The notes: generated by a model from the sequence alone, not told the origin. 64,000 bases of DNA from Trichocoleus sp. FACHB-46 (GCF_014695385.1 NZ_JACJOD010000011.1:173387-237386), one strand, 5' to 3'. Positions 35,059 through 45,744 are shown, counted from the stretch's first letter. Numbers and translations are program-made.

Positions 35059-36311
35059 GCGGGGCCAACCGCCTCAATGGCCGCTTCAAGCGCGATCGCC
35101 ACATGGGTCCAGTGAGTTCCACCCTGACAGAACACCACATAAGGCTCACGCAGCGGTCCATCAGCAGAAAATTCGGAAGTACTACCATCAATAAAAGTGC
35201 CACCTGCCATAACTAGTTGGCTTTCATAACCTGGCATTTCCGCAGGTACTGGATCTAGATAAGATCCGATGGGTGAATGTTTTTGGATGGCGCGACAAAA
35301 AGCAATCAGTTTATCCGGTGATCCAAGTTGAATCGCTTGAATCACATCCCGTCGTGGCGCTTCTGGTAAAGGATTTACTGGATAACCGAGTTGCTGAAAG
35401 ACATGAGCCGTTAAGTGATTGCCCTTTATTGCTTCCCCAACCATTTGAGGGGCTAGAAACAAGCCTTGAAATAGCAAACGGTTTTGATCAAAAGTAGCTC
35501 CACCGGAACTGCCGACTCCTGGTGCAGTCAGGCGACAAGTGGCAGCTTCTACCAAATCAGCCCGACCCGCAACATAACCTCCCGCCGTGACAATGGTGCC
35601 GCCAGGATTTTTGATTAGCGACCCTGCCATTAAATCTGCACCAACGGCAGTGGGTTCTTGGGTTTCAATAAACTCGCCATAGCAGTTATCCACAAAACAA
35701 ACGGTGTTGGGATTTTGCTGCTTGACCAAATGGACAATTTTTTCAATATCGGCGATCGCCAAGCTAGAGCGCCAGGAGTAACCACAAGAGCGCTGAATCA
35801 ACACTAGGCGAGTGCGGTCGCTCACCGCCTGGGCCAAAGCTTGCCAATCGATCGCACCTTCTGGCGTGAGTTCTAGTTGGCGGTAATCCACACCAAACTC
35901 GCGCAACGAGCCTTGACCATGACCCCGCAGGCCGATCACTTCTTCTAAAGTATCGTAGGGCGCACCTGCCACAGCGAGCATTTCATCGCCCGGACGCAGC
36001 ACGCCATATAAGGCACAGGCGATCGCGTGGGTACCAGAGACAAACTGCACCCGCACCGCTGCTGCCTCGGCTCCCATGACTTCAGCAAATACTTGATCTA
36101 ACGTCTGCCGCCCCAAATCATCATGTCCGTAGCCAGAAACACCTGCAAAGTGATGCGTTCCTACGCGATGATGGTAGAACGATGTTAAGACTCGTTTCAG
36201 ATTTTTCTTGACCTGAGAGTCAATTCCAGAAAAAATCTGGAGTAGTGCTTGCTCTGCTTTCTGTAACAGTTCAACACTGCTGGTCACGCTTTCGTTCTCC
36301 TCCGGAGACAT
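35055..36311 (-). CDS. Methionine gamma-lyase-like PLP enzyme (YnbB / aluminium-resistance family)
   Basis: The protein has 418 residues. This fold-type I PLP family is conserved in cyanobacteria and Firmicutes and annotated as methionine gamma-lyase family or aluminium resistance protein. Signatures: YHHRVGTHHFAGVSGYGHDD, VQFVSGTHAIACALYG, CFVDNCYGEFIE and the probable Schiff-base lysine in GSLIKNPGGTIV. The true reaction is unproven; a C-S lyase activity is inferred from the family. The start ATG at 36311 has GGAGGA about 5 bases upstream (CTCCTCCGGAGACAT region). Confidence 0.87.
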   Translation of the reverse strand: MSPEENESVTSSVELLQKAEQALLQIFSGIDSQVKKNLKRVLTSFYHHRVGTHHFAGVSGYGHDDLGRQTLDQVFAEVMGAEAAAVRVQFVSGTHAIACALYGVLRPGDEMLAVAGAPYDTLEEVIGLRGHGQGSLREFGVDYRQLELTPEGAIDWQALAQAVSDRTRLVLIQRSCGYSWRSSLAIADIEKIVHLVKQQNPNTVCFVDNCYGEFIETQEPTAVGADLMAGSLIKNPGGTIVTAGGYVAGRADLVEAATCRLTAPGVGSSGGATFDQNRLLFQGLFLAPQMVGEAIKGNHLTAHVFQQLGYPVNPLPEAPRRDVIQAIQLGSPDKLIAFCRAIQKHSPIGSYLDPVPAEMPGYESQLVMAGGTFIDGSTSEFSADGPLREPYVVFCQGGTHWTHVAIALEAAIEAVGPA

Positions 36312-36431
36312 ACGTAGGATCTGGTAGCCCTCCAGGCTGATGTTTTTTCTTTGTCAGCTGGTTAACCTTTATCAGATGTAAAGTTTATTGTCGCGCAGAT
36401 TGGACATCAAAGTTCGTTTTGAGATTACCGC

Positions 36432-37259
36432 ATGACTATTGCACAAGCAACCAAACCTCCCTTAGCCTGGCCCATTATTTTGTTCATGGGGGCAATCCAC
36501 ATTGGGGCACTCTTCGCCTTTGTACCTGGCACCTTTAGCTGGGGTGCCGTGGGTGTTGCTCTGTTTCTCCATTGGGTGACTGGTGGGTTAGGAATTACTT
36601 TAGGATGGCATCGTTTAGTCACGCACCGGAGTTTCCAAACCCCTAAATGGTTAGAATACTTCTTCGTATTTTGTGGCAGCTTAGCCTGTGAAGGCGGTGT
36701 GATTGAGTGGGTTGGCCTGCACCGTCATCACCATGCGCATTCAGACGAAGCGGTGGACCACCACAACTCAAACGAGGGATTTTGGTGGAGCCACATGGGT
36801 TGGATGCTGCATAAAGTTCCAGCCAAAAGCGAAGTTGAGCGTTTGACCAAAGATATTTCTGGCGATCCAGTTTACAAGTTTTTGGACGACTACTTTCTTC
36901 TGGTGCAGTTTGCCCTAGGAGTTGTGCTTTATCTCATCGGCGGCTGGCCTTTTGTTGTCTGGGGCATTTTTGTCCGCTTGGTGTTGGTGTATCACTGCAC
37001 CTGGTTTGTGAATAGCGCAACGCACAAATTTGGTTATCGGAGTCATGAGTCTGACGATCGCTCTACCAACTGCTGGTGGGTGGCCCTCCTGACCTATGGC
37101 GAAGGCTGGCACAACAATCACCATGCTTACCAATATTCCGCTCGTCACGGCCTCCAGTGGTGGGAAATTGATATGACCTGGATGACGATTCAGCTTTTGC
37201 AAACCTTGGGTCTGGCTTCAAAGGTGAAGCTTCCTCCTAAGGAAGCTCAAGCCGCTTAG
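36432..37259 (+). CDS. desC: Acyl-lipid delta-9 fatty acid desaturase
   Basis: The protein has 275 residues and introduces the first double bond into membrane-lipid acyl chains. Three histidine boxes bind the di-iron centre: HRLVTH at 60-65, HRHHH at 97-101 and HNNHH at 227-231. Four membrane helices are predicted around them, and EGWHNNHHAYQYSARHG is typical. Length matches cyanobacterial DesC. Several desC copies can exist per genome and are cold regulated; no regulatory site was recognised upstream. Confidence 0.93.
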   Translation: MTIAQATKPPLAWPIILFMGAIHIGALFAFVPGTFSWGAVGVALFLHWVTGGLGITLGWHRLVTHRSFQTPKWLEYFFVFCGSLACEGGVIEWVGLHRHHHAHSDEAVDHHNSNEGFWWSHMGWMLHKVPAKSEVERLTKDISGDPVYKFLDDYFLLVQFALGVVLYLIGGWPFVVWGIFVRLVLVYHCTWFVNSATHKFGYRSHESDDRSTNCWWVALLTYGEGWHNNHHAYQYSARHGLQWWEIDMTWMTIQLLQTLGLASKVKLPPKEAQAA

Positions 37260-37359
37260 TCTTAACTCCGGTTAGCAAAACTGCTGCTGTTGAAACTACA
37301 GATTTGAGGATGTGGGGTTGCTCTGAGGGGCGGCCCCACTTTAGTTTGGGAGTGAGACG

Positions 37360-38625
37360 TTAAAACTGTCCATTTCCCTGGACAATATGCTTCACCGTTG
37401 TCAGCGTGTCTAAGCCAATTAAGCCACGACGATGACCCTTTTGATTAGACATGCCCAAGAACACCGCATCGCCTTGCTTGGGATTGCGTGAAAAGCGAGG
37501 GGAGGCGTTGATATAGGTTGAAGCGCTATTCACACCTAAAGCAAACTGTCGGCTCTCCTGGTAAGACTCAGTAACCAAACAATCTGCATGGCCACTGCTG
37601 TATTGGTTAATCCAGGCGATCGCGGTTTCAATACTACTCACTGTCTTAAACGCCACTACTTTGTCCAGGTAAGCTTGGCTCCATTCGCGATCTTCAGACA
37701 GCAGTAGATCTGGGTGTTCTGCGGCTAGCTCAGGGCTGCCTCTTAAGGTAAAGCCTTTTTCTCGCAAGCTGTCCCAGAGCATAATTAGGGACGAACGATT
37801 TTGGTCTTGATGAATCAACACCTTCTCGATCGCATTGACCGCATCAGGTTCACTTTGATGGCTATCTAAAATCATCCAGCGAGCCGCTTCTATGCTGCCA
37901 GAAGGCGACCAGTAGAGATAGCAGTTACCCATCGCCGATCGCAACACGGGGGCTGTGGCTTGTCGCACCACCTGCTGCACCAAACTAGGACGACCGTAGG
38001 GAATGATTAGGTTGAGATATTGATCTTGCGTGATTAAATCTCGCACCGAGGCTCCTTGCTCGGCAGGCAATAATTCTAGGCACCCTTCCGGTAAGCCAGC
38101 GTCGTAAATGGCTGATTGTAGAGCTTGGGCAATCACAATATTGGTATGGCTCGCTTCACTGCCGCCCTTCAGGACTAAGCAATTCCCGGTTTTAATACAA
38201 AGTCCAGCAGCGATCGCAGCTAAATCTGGAAACGCTTCATACACCAGCGCAATCACGCCCAAAGGCACCAACTGGCTATAAGTCTGGCAATGAGGAATTT
38301 GGTAAGCCGCACTCATGACTCGCCGAATCGGGTCTGATAGTTCCGCCAATTTCTGCAAAGTTTGAATCGTGGCTTGCAGCCGTTCTGGAGTAAGCTTCAA
38401 CCACTCCAAAATTAGATCTGGCACTGCCATCTCCCGGCTAGCCTCCAGATCTAAAGTATTGGCTTCTAAAATATCGTCTTGATAGCGCTTCAAAACTTGG
38501 ACCATAGCTTGCACTGCTCGACTGCGATCGGCTCCTTGAGTCGTAGTCAAGTCGAGAGAAGCTTGGTAAGCGCGATGAACTCCGGCTAATGGATCAACAA
38601 GGGAACTAGAAGAATCAGGTGACAT
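37360..38625 (-). CDS. proA: Gamma-glutamyl phosphate reductase
   Basis: This 421-residue enzyme reduces glutamyl-5-phosphate to glutamate-5-semialdehyde with NADPH in proline synthesis. Family features include VPLGVIALVYEAFPDLAAIA, LKGGSEASHTN and the C-terminal ALGVNSASTYINASPRFSR and GLIGLDTLTTVKHIV. At the catalytic position the usual VNSSCCV-like stretch is not obvious in this subfamily (cyanobacterial ProA carries VNSASTYINASPRFSRN). The gene follows the zinc-ribbon protein gene by 4 bp, suggesting an operon. Confidence 0.93.
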   Translation of the reverse strand: MSPDSSSSLVDPLAGVHRAYQASLDLTTTQGADRSRAVQAMVQVLKRYQDDILEANTLDLEASREMAVPDLILEWLKLTPERLQATIQTLQKLAELSDPIRRVMSAAYQIPHCQTYSQLVPLGVIALVYEAFPDLAAIAAGLCIKTGNCLVLKGGSEASHTNIVIAQALQSAIYDAGLPEGCLELLPAEQGASVRDLITQDQYLNLIIPYGRPSLVQQVVRQATAPVLRSAMGNCYLYWSPSGSIEAARWMILDSHQSEPDAVNAIEKVLIHQDQNRSSLIMLWDSLREKGFTLRGSPELAAEHPDLLLSEDREWSQAYLDKVVAFKTVSSIETAIAWINQYSSGHADCLVTESYQESRQFALGVNSASTYINASPRFSRNPKQGDAVFLGMSNQKGHRRGLIGLDTLTTVKHIVQGNGQF

Positions 38626-38629
38626 TGAG

Positions 38630-39040
38630 CTAACGTCTATAAGCTAGCCATAGAATAAACGCTGGCAACATCGCAGCTAGCACCATTACTACCGCCCAGA
38701 GAATAATATTACTAGGGTTTGAGGGCGAATGGAGCGCCATTGGCAAGCAAAGCACTAGCAAGACGATTACAATGCCTAGGGCTAATGGCAAGTAGCTTTC
38801 ACGTAAACCGGAGTGAGCAATGTTCCACTGCTGGCCACTCCAGCGCCAAGCCCGCTTATAGGGATAGGTGGTTGAAAGTTGCTCAATGACGTAGCCACTC
38901 TCTTCAACCACAAAAATCTGCTGACATCGATTGCAGCCAAAAGCCTCCGTCAGAGTAATAGGCAAGAGGCGACCCCGACGGCGGCAAGGGCATGGGTAAT
39001 CTGTGTCTAACTCAATCTTTTGGGCTTTTTGGGATTGCAC
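38630..39040 (-). CDS. Small membrane protein with N-terminal zinc-ribbon-like motif
   Basis: The protein has 136 residues from a GTG at 39040. Four cysteines in two pairs (YPCPCRRRG and FGCNRCQQ) suggest a zinc ribbon at about 17-41. Two membrane helices follow at about 86-104 and 112-133. It lies 4 bp upstream of proA on the same strand. I do not recognise a named family; similar small proteins are found next to proA in cyanobacteria. Function unknown. Confidence 0.75.
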   Translation of the reverse strand: MQSQKAQKIELDTDYPCPCRRRGRLLPITLTEAFGCNRCQQIFVVEESGYVIEQLSTTYPYKRAWRWSGQQWNIAHSGLRESYLPLALGIVIVLLVLCLPMALHSPSNPSNIILWAVVMVLAAMLPAFILWLAYRR

Positions 39041-39382
39041 AAGCAGCTATAGAGTTAAAGATAGTTAAGACAAAAGTTACTTAAAGTTTCAAACTACTTA
39101 GCTACAACTGAGTGCCATAATTCAGTAGTTTTAGAAGCGTAATTGTAATGAGATGGACCGACCTGAGCAGTTCAGGTCAAAACACCTACTGACTAAGCTA
39201 CTCATTAAATCCTATCACCGTCAGATTTGACGCAAATCTTACTAGAGTTATACCTACTGGCATAAACCTTATGGTGTATCTACTGGTACAAGTTTCCAAG
39301 AAACCAAGAAGATATTTAATTTCTCAGGCCAGATTAGGGTAAGAAACTAACGCTAGTTTCTTGATTTTTATCTGTTTTTCAA
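39041..39382. other. Intergenic region without recognised gene
   Basis: About 340 AT-rich bases between the zinc-ribbon gene and tRNA-Gly. Nothing supportable was seen besides likely promoter space for the minus-strand operon. Confidence 0.45.
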
Positions 39383-39454
39383 AGCGGGCAACGCGATTCG
39401 AACGCGCGACATTCACCTTGGCAAGGTGACGCTCTACCACTGAGCTATGCCCGC
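39383..39454 (-). tRNA. tRNA-Gly (anticodon GCC)
   Basis: On the minus strand 72 bases fold as a tRNA: acceptor GCGGGCA with TGCCCGC plus discriminator T, D arm AGCTCAGTGGTAGAGC, anticodon stem CACCT-TGCC-AAGGTG with loop TTGCCAA, and T arm CGCGCGTTCGAATCGCG. CCA is not encoded. Confidence 0.95.
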
Positions 39455-39583
39455 AAGCCGCACTGATAATAATTTCTCAGATTTGAATGTGTTTGTCAAC
39501 ACTTTTTGGAAAGAAATGTTGAGAAAGTTAGCGGCTGTTGTCACAATCAGATGCGATCGGCTCACCCTCCGCAGAACTTATAC

Positions 39584-40183
39584 TTAACCCAGCCGCTCTT
39601 GCTCTTTATGCAAACTGGGAGCGAGGGTATTGCTTGGAGCCGCAGGTAATGTCTGAGTTGAGGTCGTGCCAGAGACCTGGGAGTTTTGGGGGACAATCCC
39701 GTCTCCAGAGCGCAGCTGGCGCATTAAGCTAGCCATTTCTAGCGCATTCATGGCATAATCCCAACCTTTATTACTCTTGATCCCTGCGCGCTCTAAAGCT
39801 TGCTGCATAGTATCTGTGGTAACGATGCCAAAGATGATTGGCACTCCTGTCTGCAACCCGACGTTAGCAATGCCTTTGGATACCTCAGCAGCCACGTAGT
39901 CAAAATGAGGGGTTTGGCCCCGAATGATTGCTCCTAGGCAGATAATTGCATCGTACCGATTAGCCAACGCTAACTGACGAGCAACCAGGGGGACCTCAAA
40001 ACTACCTGGCACCCAGACATAATCCACTTGAGTGCCGTGCGGGTTTGGATCAACGCCGTGGCGCTTCAAGCAATCTTGACAGCCCTCTAACAGCTTGGTT
40101 GTAATCAAGTCATTAAACCGACCGATCACAATTGCAAAACGTAGGGGTTCTGTCTGAGTAAAGGTTCCCTCAAAAACTGCCAT
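39584..40183 (-). CDS. ribH: 6,7-dimethyl-8-ribityllumazine synthase
   Basis: The open frame extends to 40303, but homologous sequence starts at the ATG at 40183 (MAVFEGTF), giving 199 residues; the upstream part would overlap psbZ. RibH condenses a ribityl-aminouracil with dihydroxybutanone phosphate in riboflavin synthesis. Motifs: [45 protein letters not shown] and FGIVTTDT. The last ~40 residues are a Ser/Thr/Pro-rich tail absent from shorter family members. Confidence 0.93.
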   Translation of the reverse strand: MAVFEGTFTQTEPLRFAIVIGRFNDLITTKLLEGCQDCLKRHGVDPNPHGTQVDYVWVPGSFEVPLVARQLALANRYDAIICLGAIIRGQTPHFDYVAAEVSKGIANVGLQTGVPIIFGIVTTDTMQQALERAGIKSNKGWDYAMNALEMASLMRQLRSGDGIVPQNSQVSGTTSTQTLPAAPSNTLAPSLHKEQERLG

Positions 40184-40251
40184 GGCTGCCTGTAGATATC
40201 TGGTGAGTTGGGTAAATCGGGTTCTGGGGCTGGATTGAATCTGCGGGCAAC

Positions 40252-40443
40252 CTAAACCACTAAATAGTTCAGTAGTCCAACGAGCAGCACGAGAGCAAAC
40301 CAAAGCCCAGAACCTAGTAGGATCAATCGCTTAGATTGCTCCCAATTTTGAGGAGAAGCATAGGCTACTGGGACACCCACAACCATCACAAAGGACAACC
40401 CAACCAAGGCAACTAAGGCGAGCTGGAACAGAGTTGAAAACAT
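40252..40443 (-). CDS. psbZ: Photosystem II protein Z (Ycf9)
   Basis: The 63-residue protein with two membrane helices (about 4-26 and 41-62) and connecting loop [13 protein letters not shown] is typical PsbZ, which stabilises photosystem II and its antenna interface. A GGGAG ribosome-binding sequence precedes the ATG. The psbZ-ribH order is common in cyanobacteria. Confidence 0.96.
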   Translation of the reverse strand: MFSTLFQLALVALVGLSFVMVVGVPVAYASPQNWEQSKRLILLGSGLWFALVLLVGLLNYLVV

Positions 40444-40675
40444 TTTTTTCTCCCAATACAGCAGTGGACTGGTTTACACCTGTCGCTGAATTTAGACAAT
40501 TTTTTGATCAGTCCTGAGTAGTACGCTACCAGAAATTCATCCCCTCTCGGCACTTTCTCTGCCACGATTGAAGAAACATCGTAAGTACTACATCAAATTA
40601 GCTTTGCGGGGTTACGTGGGGCGGCCAAAGCCGTTCATTTATAGTCACTGCCGATCAGCGCTGGAAGCAAGACAA

Positions 40676-43411
40676 ATGGATTTAATTCTGTGTCATACAA
40701 CCGCAGATTTTGATACGCTGGGCGCGGCAGTAGGGCTGACTCGGTTACAACCAGGGGCACGGATTGTGCTGAGTGGTGGTTCGCATCCGGCGGTGCATGA
40801 CTTTCTGGCTTTGCACCGAGATGAATATCCTTTGATTGAACGGCGATCGGTCAGTCCGCAGCAGATTCGCTCTTTGGCCGTGGTAGATGCCCAACGGCGC
40901 GATCGCATTGGCAAGACTGCTGAGTGGTTAGACCTGCCAGATATAGAGATTACGGTCTACGACCATCACCTAAACACGGAGAGCGATATTCCAGCAACTT
41001 CCTTTCAGGTGGAGCCAGTCGGGGCGACCTCAACGTTGATTGCTGAGCAACTACAAGCGCAAGCTGTGCAGCTGACTCCTGCCGAGGCAACCGTGATGGC
41101 CTTGGGAGTGCATGTGGATACGGGTTCGCTGACTTATGACCACGCAACCGCTAGGGATGCGCTGGCTTTGGCTTGGTTGATGGAGCAGGGAGCCAACCTG
41201 AAGATGATCGCGGAGTACATCGATCCGGGGCTGTCACCGCAGTTACAGGAGTTGTTTGCGATCGCCTTAGACGGGCTGCAAACTGAGGAGCTCCAAGGGC
41301 ATCGGGTCGCTTGGGTGCTCTTGCAACCTGGAGCGTATATTCCTGGTTTGTCTAGCTTGGCTTCTCGGATCACAGAACTTACAGAAAGCGACGCCCTGCT
41401 GTTAGCCGCTCATTATCCCGTCCGGGCGGTAGACCCAGGAGACCGAGAAGAAACTGATCTCGACGACACTCGCTTAAGCGTGATTGGGCGATCGCAAATT
41501 GAGGGCACTGACCTGAACGAGCTGTTCAAGCCGCTGGGTGGGGGTGGCCACTCAAAGGCGGCAGCGCTAACTTTACGAGGAGCGAACCCGGAGTCAGTAT
41601 TGCAACAACTACGAGCAGGGTTGCAGCAACAAATTCCTCAGTCTCCCACGGCTCGCGAACTGATGTCCTCACCTGTGCGCACCATTCGGCCTGAGACTAC
41701 TATCAATGAGGCGCAGAGAATTTTGTTGCGCTACGGTCATTCTGGTTTATCGGTGGTCGATGCTCAAGGCCAACTCGTTGGCATCATTTCTCGGCGGGAT
41801 CTAGATATTGCGCTGCATCACGGCTTTGGTCATGCCCCCGTGAAGGGCTACATGACTACCAACTTAAAAATGATTACGCCAGAGACGCTGCTACCAGATA
41901 TTGAGTCATTGATGGTGACTTATGACATTGGCCGTCTGCCTGTGTTGGAAGAGAACCAGTTAGTGGGTATTGTCACTCGCACCGATGTGTTGCGCCAACT
42001 CCACCAGATGCAACGCCCGACTAGCGTTGTGGTGCCTGGAGACAAAGGAATTCCCCTGCGGGCACCTTTGCAAGAACAGCTCAAAGCTCGTTTGGTGCCG
42101 CAGTTGTGGTCTGTTCTAGCGGTGGCGGCTCAACAAGCTGAAGCGAGGGGCTGGCATCTTTATCTCGTGGGAGGGGCAGTGCGGGATCTGCTGCTGGCTG
42201 ACCCAGAAGCCGCTTTGTTGCTCAATGATATTGATTTGGTAGTGGATGGCTACCACCGAGCGCTGCAAGAGGGAGCGGGCGTAGAGCTAGCCCGGGCTTT
42301 ACAGCAGCAATATCCGCAGGCTCGGCTCGACATTCATGGGCAATTTCAAACTGCTGCTTTGTTATGGCACAAAGACCCAGAATTAGATTCTCTATGGGTA
42401 GATATTGCCACGGCCCGCACCGAGTTTTATCCCTACCCAGCGGCAAACCCAGAGGTGGAAGCCAGTTCAATTCGGCAAGACCTCTATCGGCGTGACTTCA
42501 CGATTAATGCCCTCGCCATTCGCCTTACGGCTCCCCGGTCGGGTGAATTGCTTGATTTCTTTGGAGGTTTGCTGGATTTGCGATCGCGCCAAATCCGTGT
42601 CCTCCATGCCAACAGCTTTATTGAAGATCCCACCCGGATTTATCGAGCAGTACGCTTTGCAGTGCGGCTAGGATTCGAGATTGACCCCCAAACTGAAGGT
42701 TATATTCGCCATGCGATCGAGAGTGGTGTTTACGATCGCGTCCAAGACGAAAACAGTCGGGCACCAGCGCTACAAACCCGATTGAAAAGCGAACTCAAAT
42801 ACGTTCTGGCTGCTCCCTATTGGCAATCAGCTTTACAGTTACTGTCCCATTTAGGAGCCTTGCGCTGCATTCATCCGACCTTGACTTTAACGCCAGCGCT
42901 TTGGCACCAGATCCGCCTGATGAGTCGTTGGTTGCGGCGCTTCGATTCCTCAAATACGCTGGTTCATTGGCAAATGCTGTTAGAGGTGTTGATTGCTGAT
43001 CTTGCGCCAGAGTACCGGGGTAAGATTGCCGCCAATCTGCAACTACCTGTTAATAGCATTGAGGCTTTGCAACAACTTGCTACCACACAAGCTGACCTAG
43101 CAAGCCATTTAACAAAACCTCAAAAGCCTAGCCAAGTTGTGCAATTGCTGAGCCAATATGATCGCTCAACTCTAATCTTGATTGCGGCGCGATCGCCTCG
43201 TGCCCTTCGGCAGCTGATTTGGCGTTACTTAATCTGCTGGGCTCAGGTGAAACCGCTGCTAGATGGTAATGACCTAAAAGCGTTGGGTTACAAGCCGAGC
43301 CGCCAGTTTAAGCAGATCCTGTCCGACTTGACGGCTGCTACCTTAGATGGTGTGATTGGCGATCGCGACTCAGCCATCGCATTTTTGGCTCAACATTATC
43401 CTCTAGATTAA
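40676..43411 (+). CDS. DHH-CBS-CBS-tRNA nucleotidyltransferase fusion
   Basis: From the ATG at 40676 the protein has 911 residues (the frame is open from 40568, but the extra 36 residues do not look conserved). Residues about 1-310 are a DHH/DHHA1 phosphoesterase ([30 protein letters not shown]), followed by two CBS domains ([25 protein letters not shown]) and a class II CCA-adding/poly(A) polymerase head ([34 protein letters not shown]) with its helical RNA-binding body. CCA enzymes repair tRNA 3' ends; the fused DHH part may trim RNA or nucleotides. Such fusions are known in cyanobacteria and some deep bacterial lineages; in split-CCA organisms this protein can be the A-adding enzyme. Confidence 0.9.
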   Translation: MDLILCHTTADFDTLGAAVGLTRLQPGARIVLSGGSHPAVHDFLALHRDEYPLIERRSVSPQQIRSLAVVDAQRRDRIGKTAEWLDLPDIEITVYDHHLNTESDIPATSFQVEPVGATSTLIAEQLQAQAVQLTPAEATVMALGVHVDTGSLTYDHATARDALALAWLMEQGANLKMIAEYIDPGLSPQLQELFAIALDGLQTEELQGHRVAWVLLQPGAYIPGLSSLASRITELTESDALLLAAHYPVRAVDPGDREETDLDDTRLSVIGRSQIEGTDLNELFKPLGGGGHSKAAALTLRGANPESVLQQLRAGLQQQIPQSPTARELMSSPVRTIRPETTINEAQRILLRYGHSGLSVVDAQGQLVGIISRRDLDIALHHGFGHAPVKGYMTTNLKMITPETLLPDIESLMVTYDIGRLPVLEENQLVGIVTRTDVLRQLHQMQRPTSVVVPGDKGIPLRAPLQEQLKARLVPQLWSVLAVAAQQAEARGWHLYLVGGAVRDLLLADPEAALLLNDIDLVVDGYHRALQEGAGVELARALQQQYPQARLDIHGQFQTAALLWHKDPELDSLWVDIATARTEFYPYPAANPEVEASSIRQDLYRRDFTINALAIRLTAPRSGELLDFFGGLLDLRSRQIRVLHANSFIEDPTRIYRAVRFAVRLGFEIDPQTEGYIRHAIESGVYDRVQDENSRAPALQTRLKSELKYVLAAPYWQSALQLLSHLGALRCIHPTLTLTPALWHQIRLMSRWLRRFDSSNTLVHWQMLLEVLIADLAPEYRGKIAANLQLPVNSIEALQQLATTQADLASHLTKPQKPSQVVQLLSQYDRSTLILIAARSPRALRQLIWRYLICWAQVKPLLDGNDLKALGYKPSRQFKQILSDLTAATLDGVIGDRDSAIAFLAQHYPLD

Positions 43412-43580
43412 AAATTTTTCGAGTACGCTAAGCTAACTGAATTCGGTTAAAAATTAGGCACGAAAAATTCGTTACTGCGTCTAAAAATCTGGCTTGGGCA
43501 GGATGCGCTTTTTCTGCCATTGAAGTCTCAGATTTCTCGCAAGGCGCTAGCATAAGTGGACAAATTGGTAGTTAATACCT

Positions 43581-45224
43581 ATGAACTTGGCGACTGGAAC
43601 AGTTCTGCAAAACGGCAAATACGTCGTTGAGGCCATCCTGGGTCAAGGTGGCTTTGGCATCACCTATCGGGCGCACCATGCCTACTTCGACCAGCCTGTC
43701 GTCATCAAAGTTTTACACGAGAATTTGCGTCGCCATGCAGACTTCGCCCAGTTTCAACAACAATTCATTGCTGAAGCCCGCCGTGTAGCCCGCTGTCAGC
43801 ATCCCAACATTGTGCGCGTGTTCGACTTTTTTGAGGAGGGTGGCCTGTCCTTCATTGTGATGGACTACATTCCCGGCGATACCTTAGCTGATATTGTGCA
43901 GTCCGAAGGTGCCCTACCCGAAGCTAAAGCGATTCACTACATTCGGCAGATTGGCGCAGCCCTAAATGTAGTGCACCAAGCAGGCTTACTGCATCGGGAC
44001 GTGAAACCTCACAACATTATTCGCCGCGAACATACCGACTTTGTAGTGCTGATCGACTTTGGTATTGCTCGCGAATTTACTCCAGGGGTAACTCAAACCC
44101 ATACGGGCATGTTGTCGGCGGGCTATGCGCCAATCGAGCAATATCTGCCTCAAGGTAAACGCACCCCTGCACTTGATATCTATGCTTTAGCAGCCACACT
44201 CTACAGCTTAGTCACAGGGCAAGCACCGATCGCCGCTCCTTTACGCGATCGCATTCCTTTACTCGACATGCGGCAATCCCAGCCCCACCTTAGTACGGCT
44301 GTAGAACAAGCTATTCTGCGCGGTATGGAGATGGAAGCTGAGGCAAGACCTCAAACTATAGCCGAGTGGTTTGCCCTCTTGCCCAATAGCAATTTTGTTA
44401 CCTCCGCCTCCGAAACCGCTCACGCCAGTAAATTGCCCCCAGCCCCACCTAGCGCCAATTCTCAACCTCAGCCCATTCCCGCCACAGTCACCAGCGCCAC
44501 TCTACCAGTAGTGCCTCGACATAGCCCTGCTCCAGCAGTGGTTGCTCCCCCAGTAACTACTCCCACCTCGGCTACGGCTGTAGCAGCGAATGAAGCAGCG
44601 GCAACGCCAGCGCCTTCTAGAAAAGCTCCACCTCCAAAGCCAGCTCCAGCTCACTCGCCCTTCCCCAAGGCACTGCTAGGAGCCGCAGCGATCGCCACCT
44701 GCGTTGGCGTTGCTTTTGGTTTAGTTCTCCGGATCAGTGGTGGTCAAGCAGGCCCAACTTTCTTACAAAACGATCAATCCTTTCCAGAGAGAGCTTGGCC
44801 AGGGCAGGAGGTGCCCACCTCTGTGCCTTCAGATGTGCCAGTTGAGCGAGGTGCTCCGCAGGACAACGCTGCGCCTCCTTTAGAGCAATCAGAGCCGACT
44901 GCGGATGAAACTCCACCCGAACCCGTTGATTCGCCACTTGACCTAGCTCCTACACCGTCTCTCCCTCCAGATGTAGAAGTTGCTCCGAGTCCTGTAGAGG
45001 TAGATCCTGCACCAAATCCAGTTCCAGATCCCAGCCCAGTTCCCGCTCCGGTAGAAGCCAACCCTATTCCAGCTCCTGAGCCAGCCGTAGAGCCAGAGCC
45101 ACAACCGCCTGCGAATAATCCTGAACCCGCTCCTGAGCCAGAACCCCCTAGTGATAACTCCGCTGCCCCTACTTCCTCGTTTGCTCCTCCAGCCGCACCG
45201 GAACCTCCAGCACCGTCTCCTTAG
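43581..45224 (+). CDS. Transmembrane Ser/Thr protein kinase with Pro-rich tail
   Basis: The 547-residue kinase shows GQGGFG at 21-26, catalytic Lys43, HRDVKPHN at 138-145, DFG at 159-161 and GYAPIEQY. The kinase domain aligns without gaps with that of the kinase at 19.7 kb. A Pro/Ala-rich linker leads to a membrane helix at about 362-386. The remaining ~160 residues are an acidic Pro/Glu repeat-like tail without a folded domain, unlike the first kinase. It leads a co-directional run with the DUF6825 protein, the ABC1 kinase and a PP2C phosphatase. Confidence 0.92.
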   Translation: MNLATGTVLQNGKYVVEAILGQGGFGITYRAHHAYFDQPVVIKVLHENLRRHADFAQFQQQFIAEARRVARCQHPNIVRVFDFFEEGGLSFIVMDYIPGDTLADIVQSEGALPEAKAIHYIRQIGAALNVVHQAGLLHRDVKPHNIIRREHTDFVVLIDFGIAREFTPGVTQTHTGMLSAGYAPIEQYLPQGKRTPALDIYALAATLYSLVTGQAPIAAPLRDRIPLLDMRQSQPHLSTAVEQAILRGMEMEAEARPQTIAEWFALLPNSNFVTSASETAHASKLPPAPPSANSQPQPIPATVTSATLPVVPRHSPAPAVVAPPVTTPTSATAVAANEAAATPAPSRKAPPPKPAPAHSPFPKALLGAAAIATCVGVAFGLVLRISGGQAGPTFLQNDQSFPERAWPGQEVPTSVPSDVPVERGAPQDNAAPPLEQSEPTADETPPEPVDSPLDLAPTPSLPPDVEVAPSPVEVDPAPNPVPDPSPVPAPVEANPIPAPEPAVEPEPQPPANNPEPAPEPEPPSDNSAAPTSSFAPPAAPEPPAPSP

Positions 45225-45297
45225 CCAGCCCTGAGGTCGAGGCAGGATATTGAATAAGCAAGTTATAATCTTTGCGGACACCCGCAGAGATTTTCCC

Positions 45298-45624
45298 ATG
45301 AGTAATCCGCTAGTTCACGCCTTTTTCGTTGGCAGAGCCTTGGCTGAAACTTTGGGTGAGCAGCTAGAACATTCACTGACGAACGCCTTGAGTGAGCTAG
45401 GCAAGTTTGATGCTGAGCAGCGAGAGCACCTGCGCCAGTTTACCGAACAAGTTCTAGAACGGGCTCAGCGAGAAGAAGAGATTGTGATGCGAGCCCGTAC
45501 CACCACCGCGATCGTGCCTCAAGGCTCTCAACCCACTGACTTGCAGGCTACCATTGACGAGCTACGGGCTGAAATTGCTCAACTGCGCTCCGAGTTAAAA
45601 ACCTACCGGAGTAGTTCCGTTTAA
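45298..45624 (+). CDS. DUF6825 thylakoid-associated protein
   Basis: From the ATG at 45298 (the frame is open from 45250) the protein has 108 residues: a conserved N-terminus MSNPLVHAFFVGRALAETLG, amphipathic helices and a C-terminal coiled coil (ELRAEIAQLRSELKTYR). Cyanobacterial homologues are annotated as thylakoid-associated or DUF6825 proteins. Function unknown. It precedes the ABC1 kinase gene by about 120 bp, which suggests co-transcription. Confidence 0.8.
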   Translation: MSNPLVHAFFVGRALAETLGEQLEHSLTNALSELGKFDAEQREHLRQFTEQVLERAQREEEIVMRARTTTAIVPQGSQPTDLQATIDELRAEIAQLRSELKTYRSSSV

Positions 45625-45744
45625 GGTTGAAGCATTCTGCTTTCCCTCTCTTTGCTCAGGCTGCCAAATTTAAAAGCTGATTTAGGAATCCAAGTGTCTG
45701 CCCTTTTTGATGATCCTCTTAGTCTTCCGGAATCTAAGGAGCAC

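Noticed and set aside
44774..45061. Gly/Ser-rich 95-codon minus-strand frame opposite the kinase tail
   Set aside because: It is the complement of the Pro-rich repeat-like tail, whose biased codons create long shadow frames.
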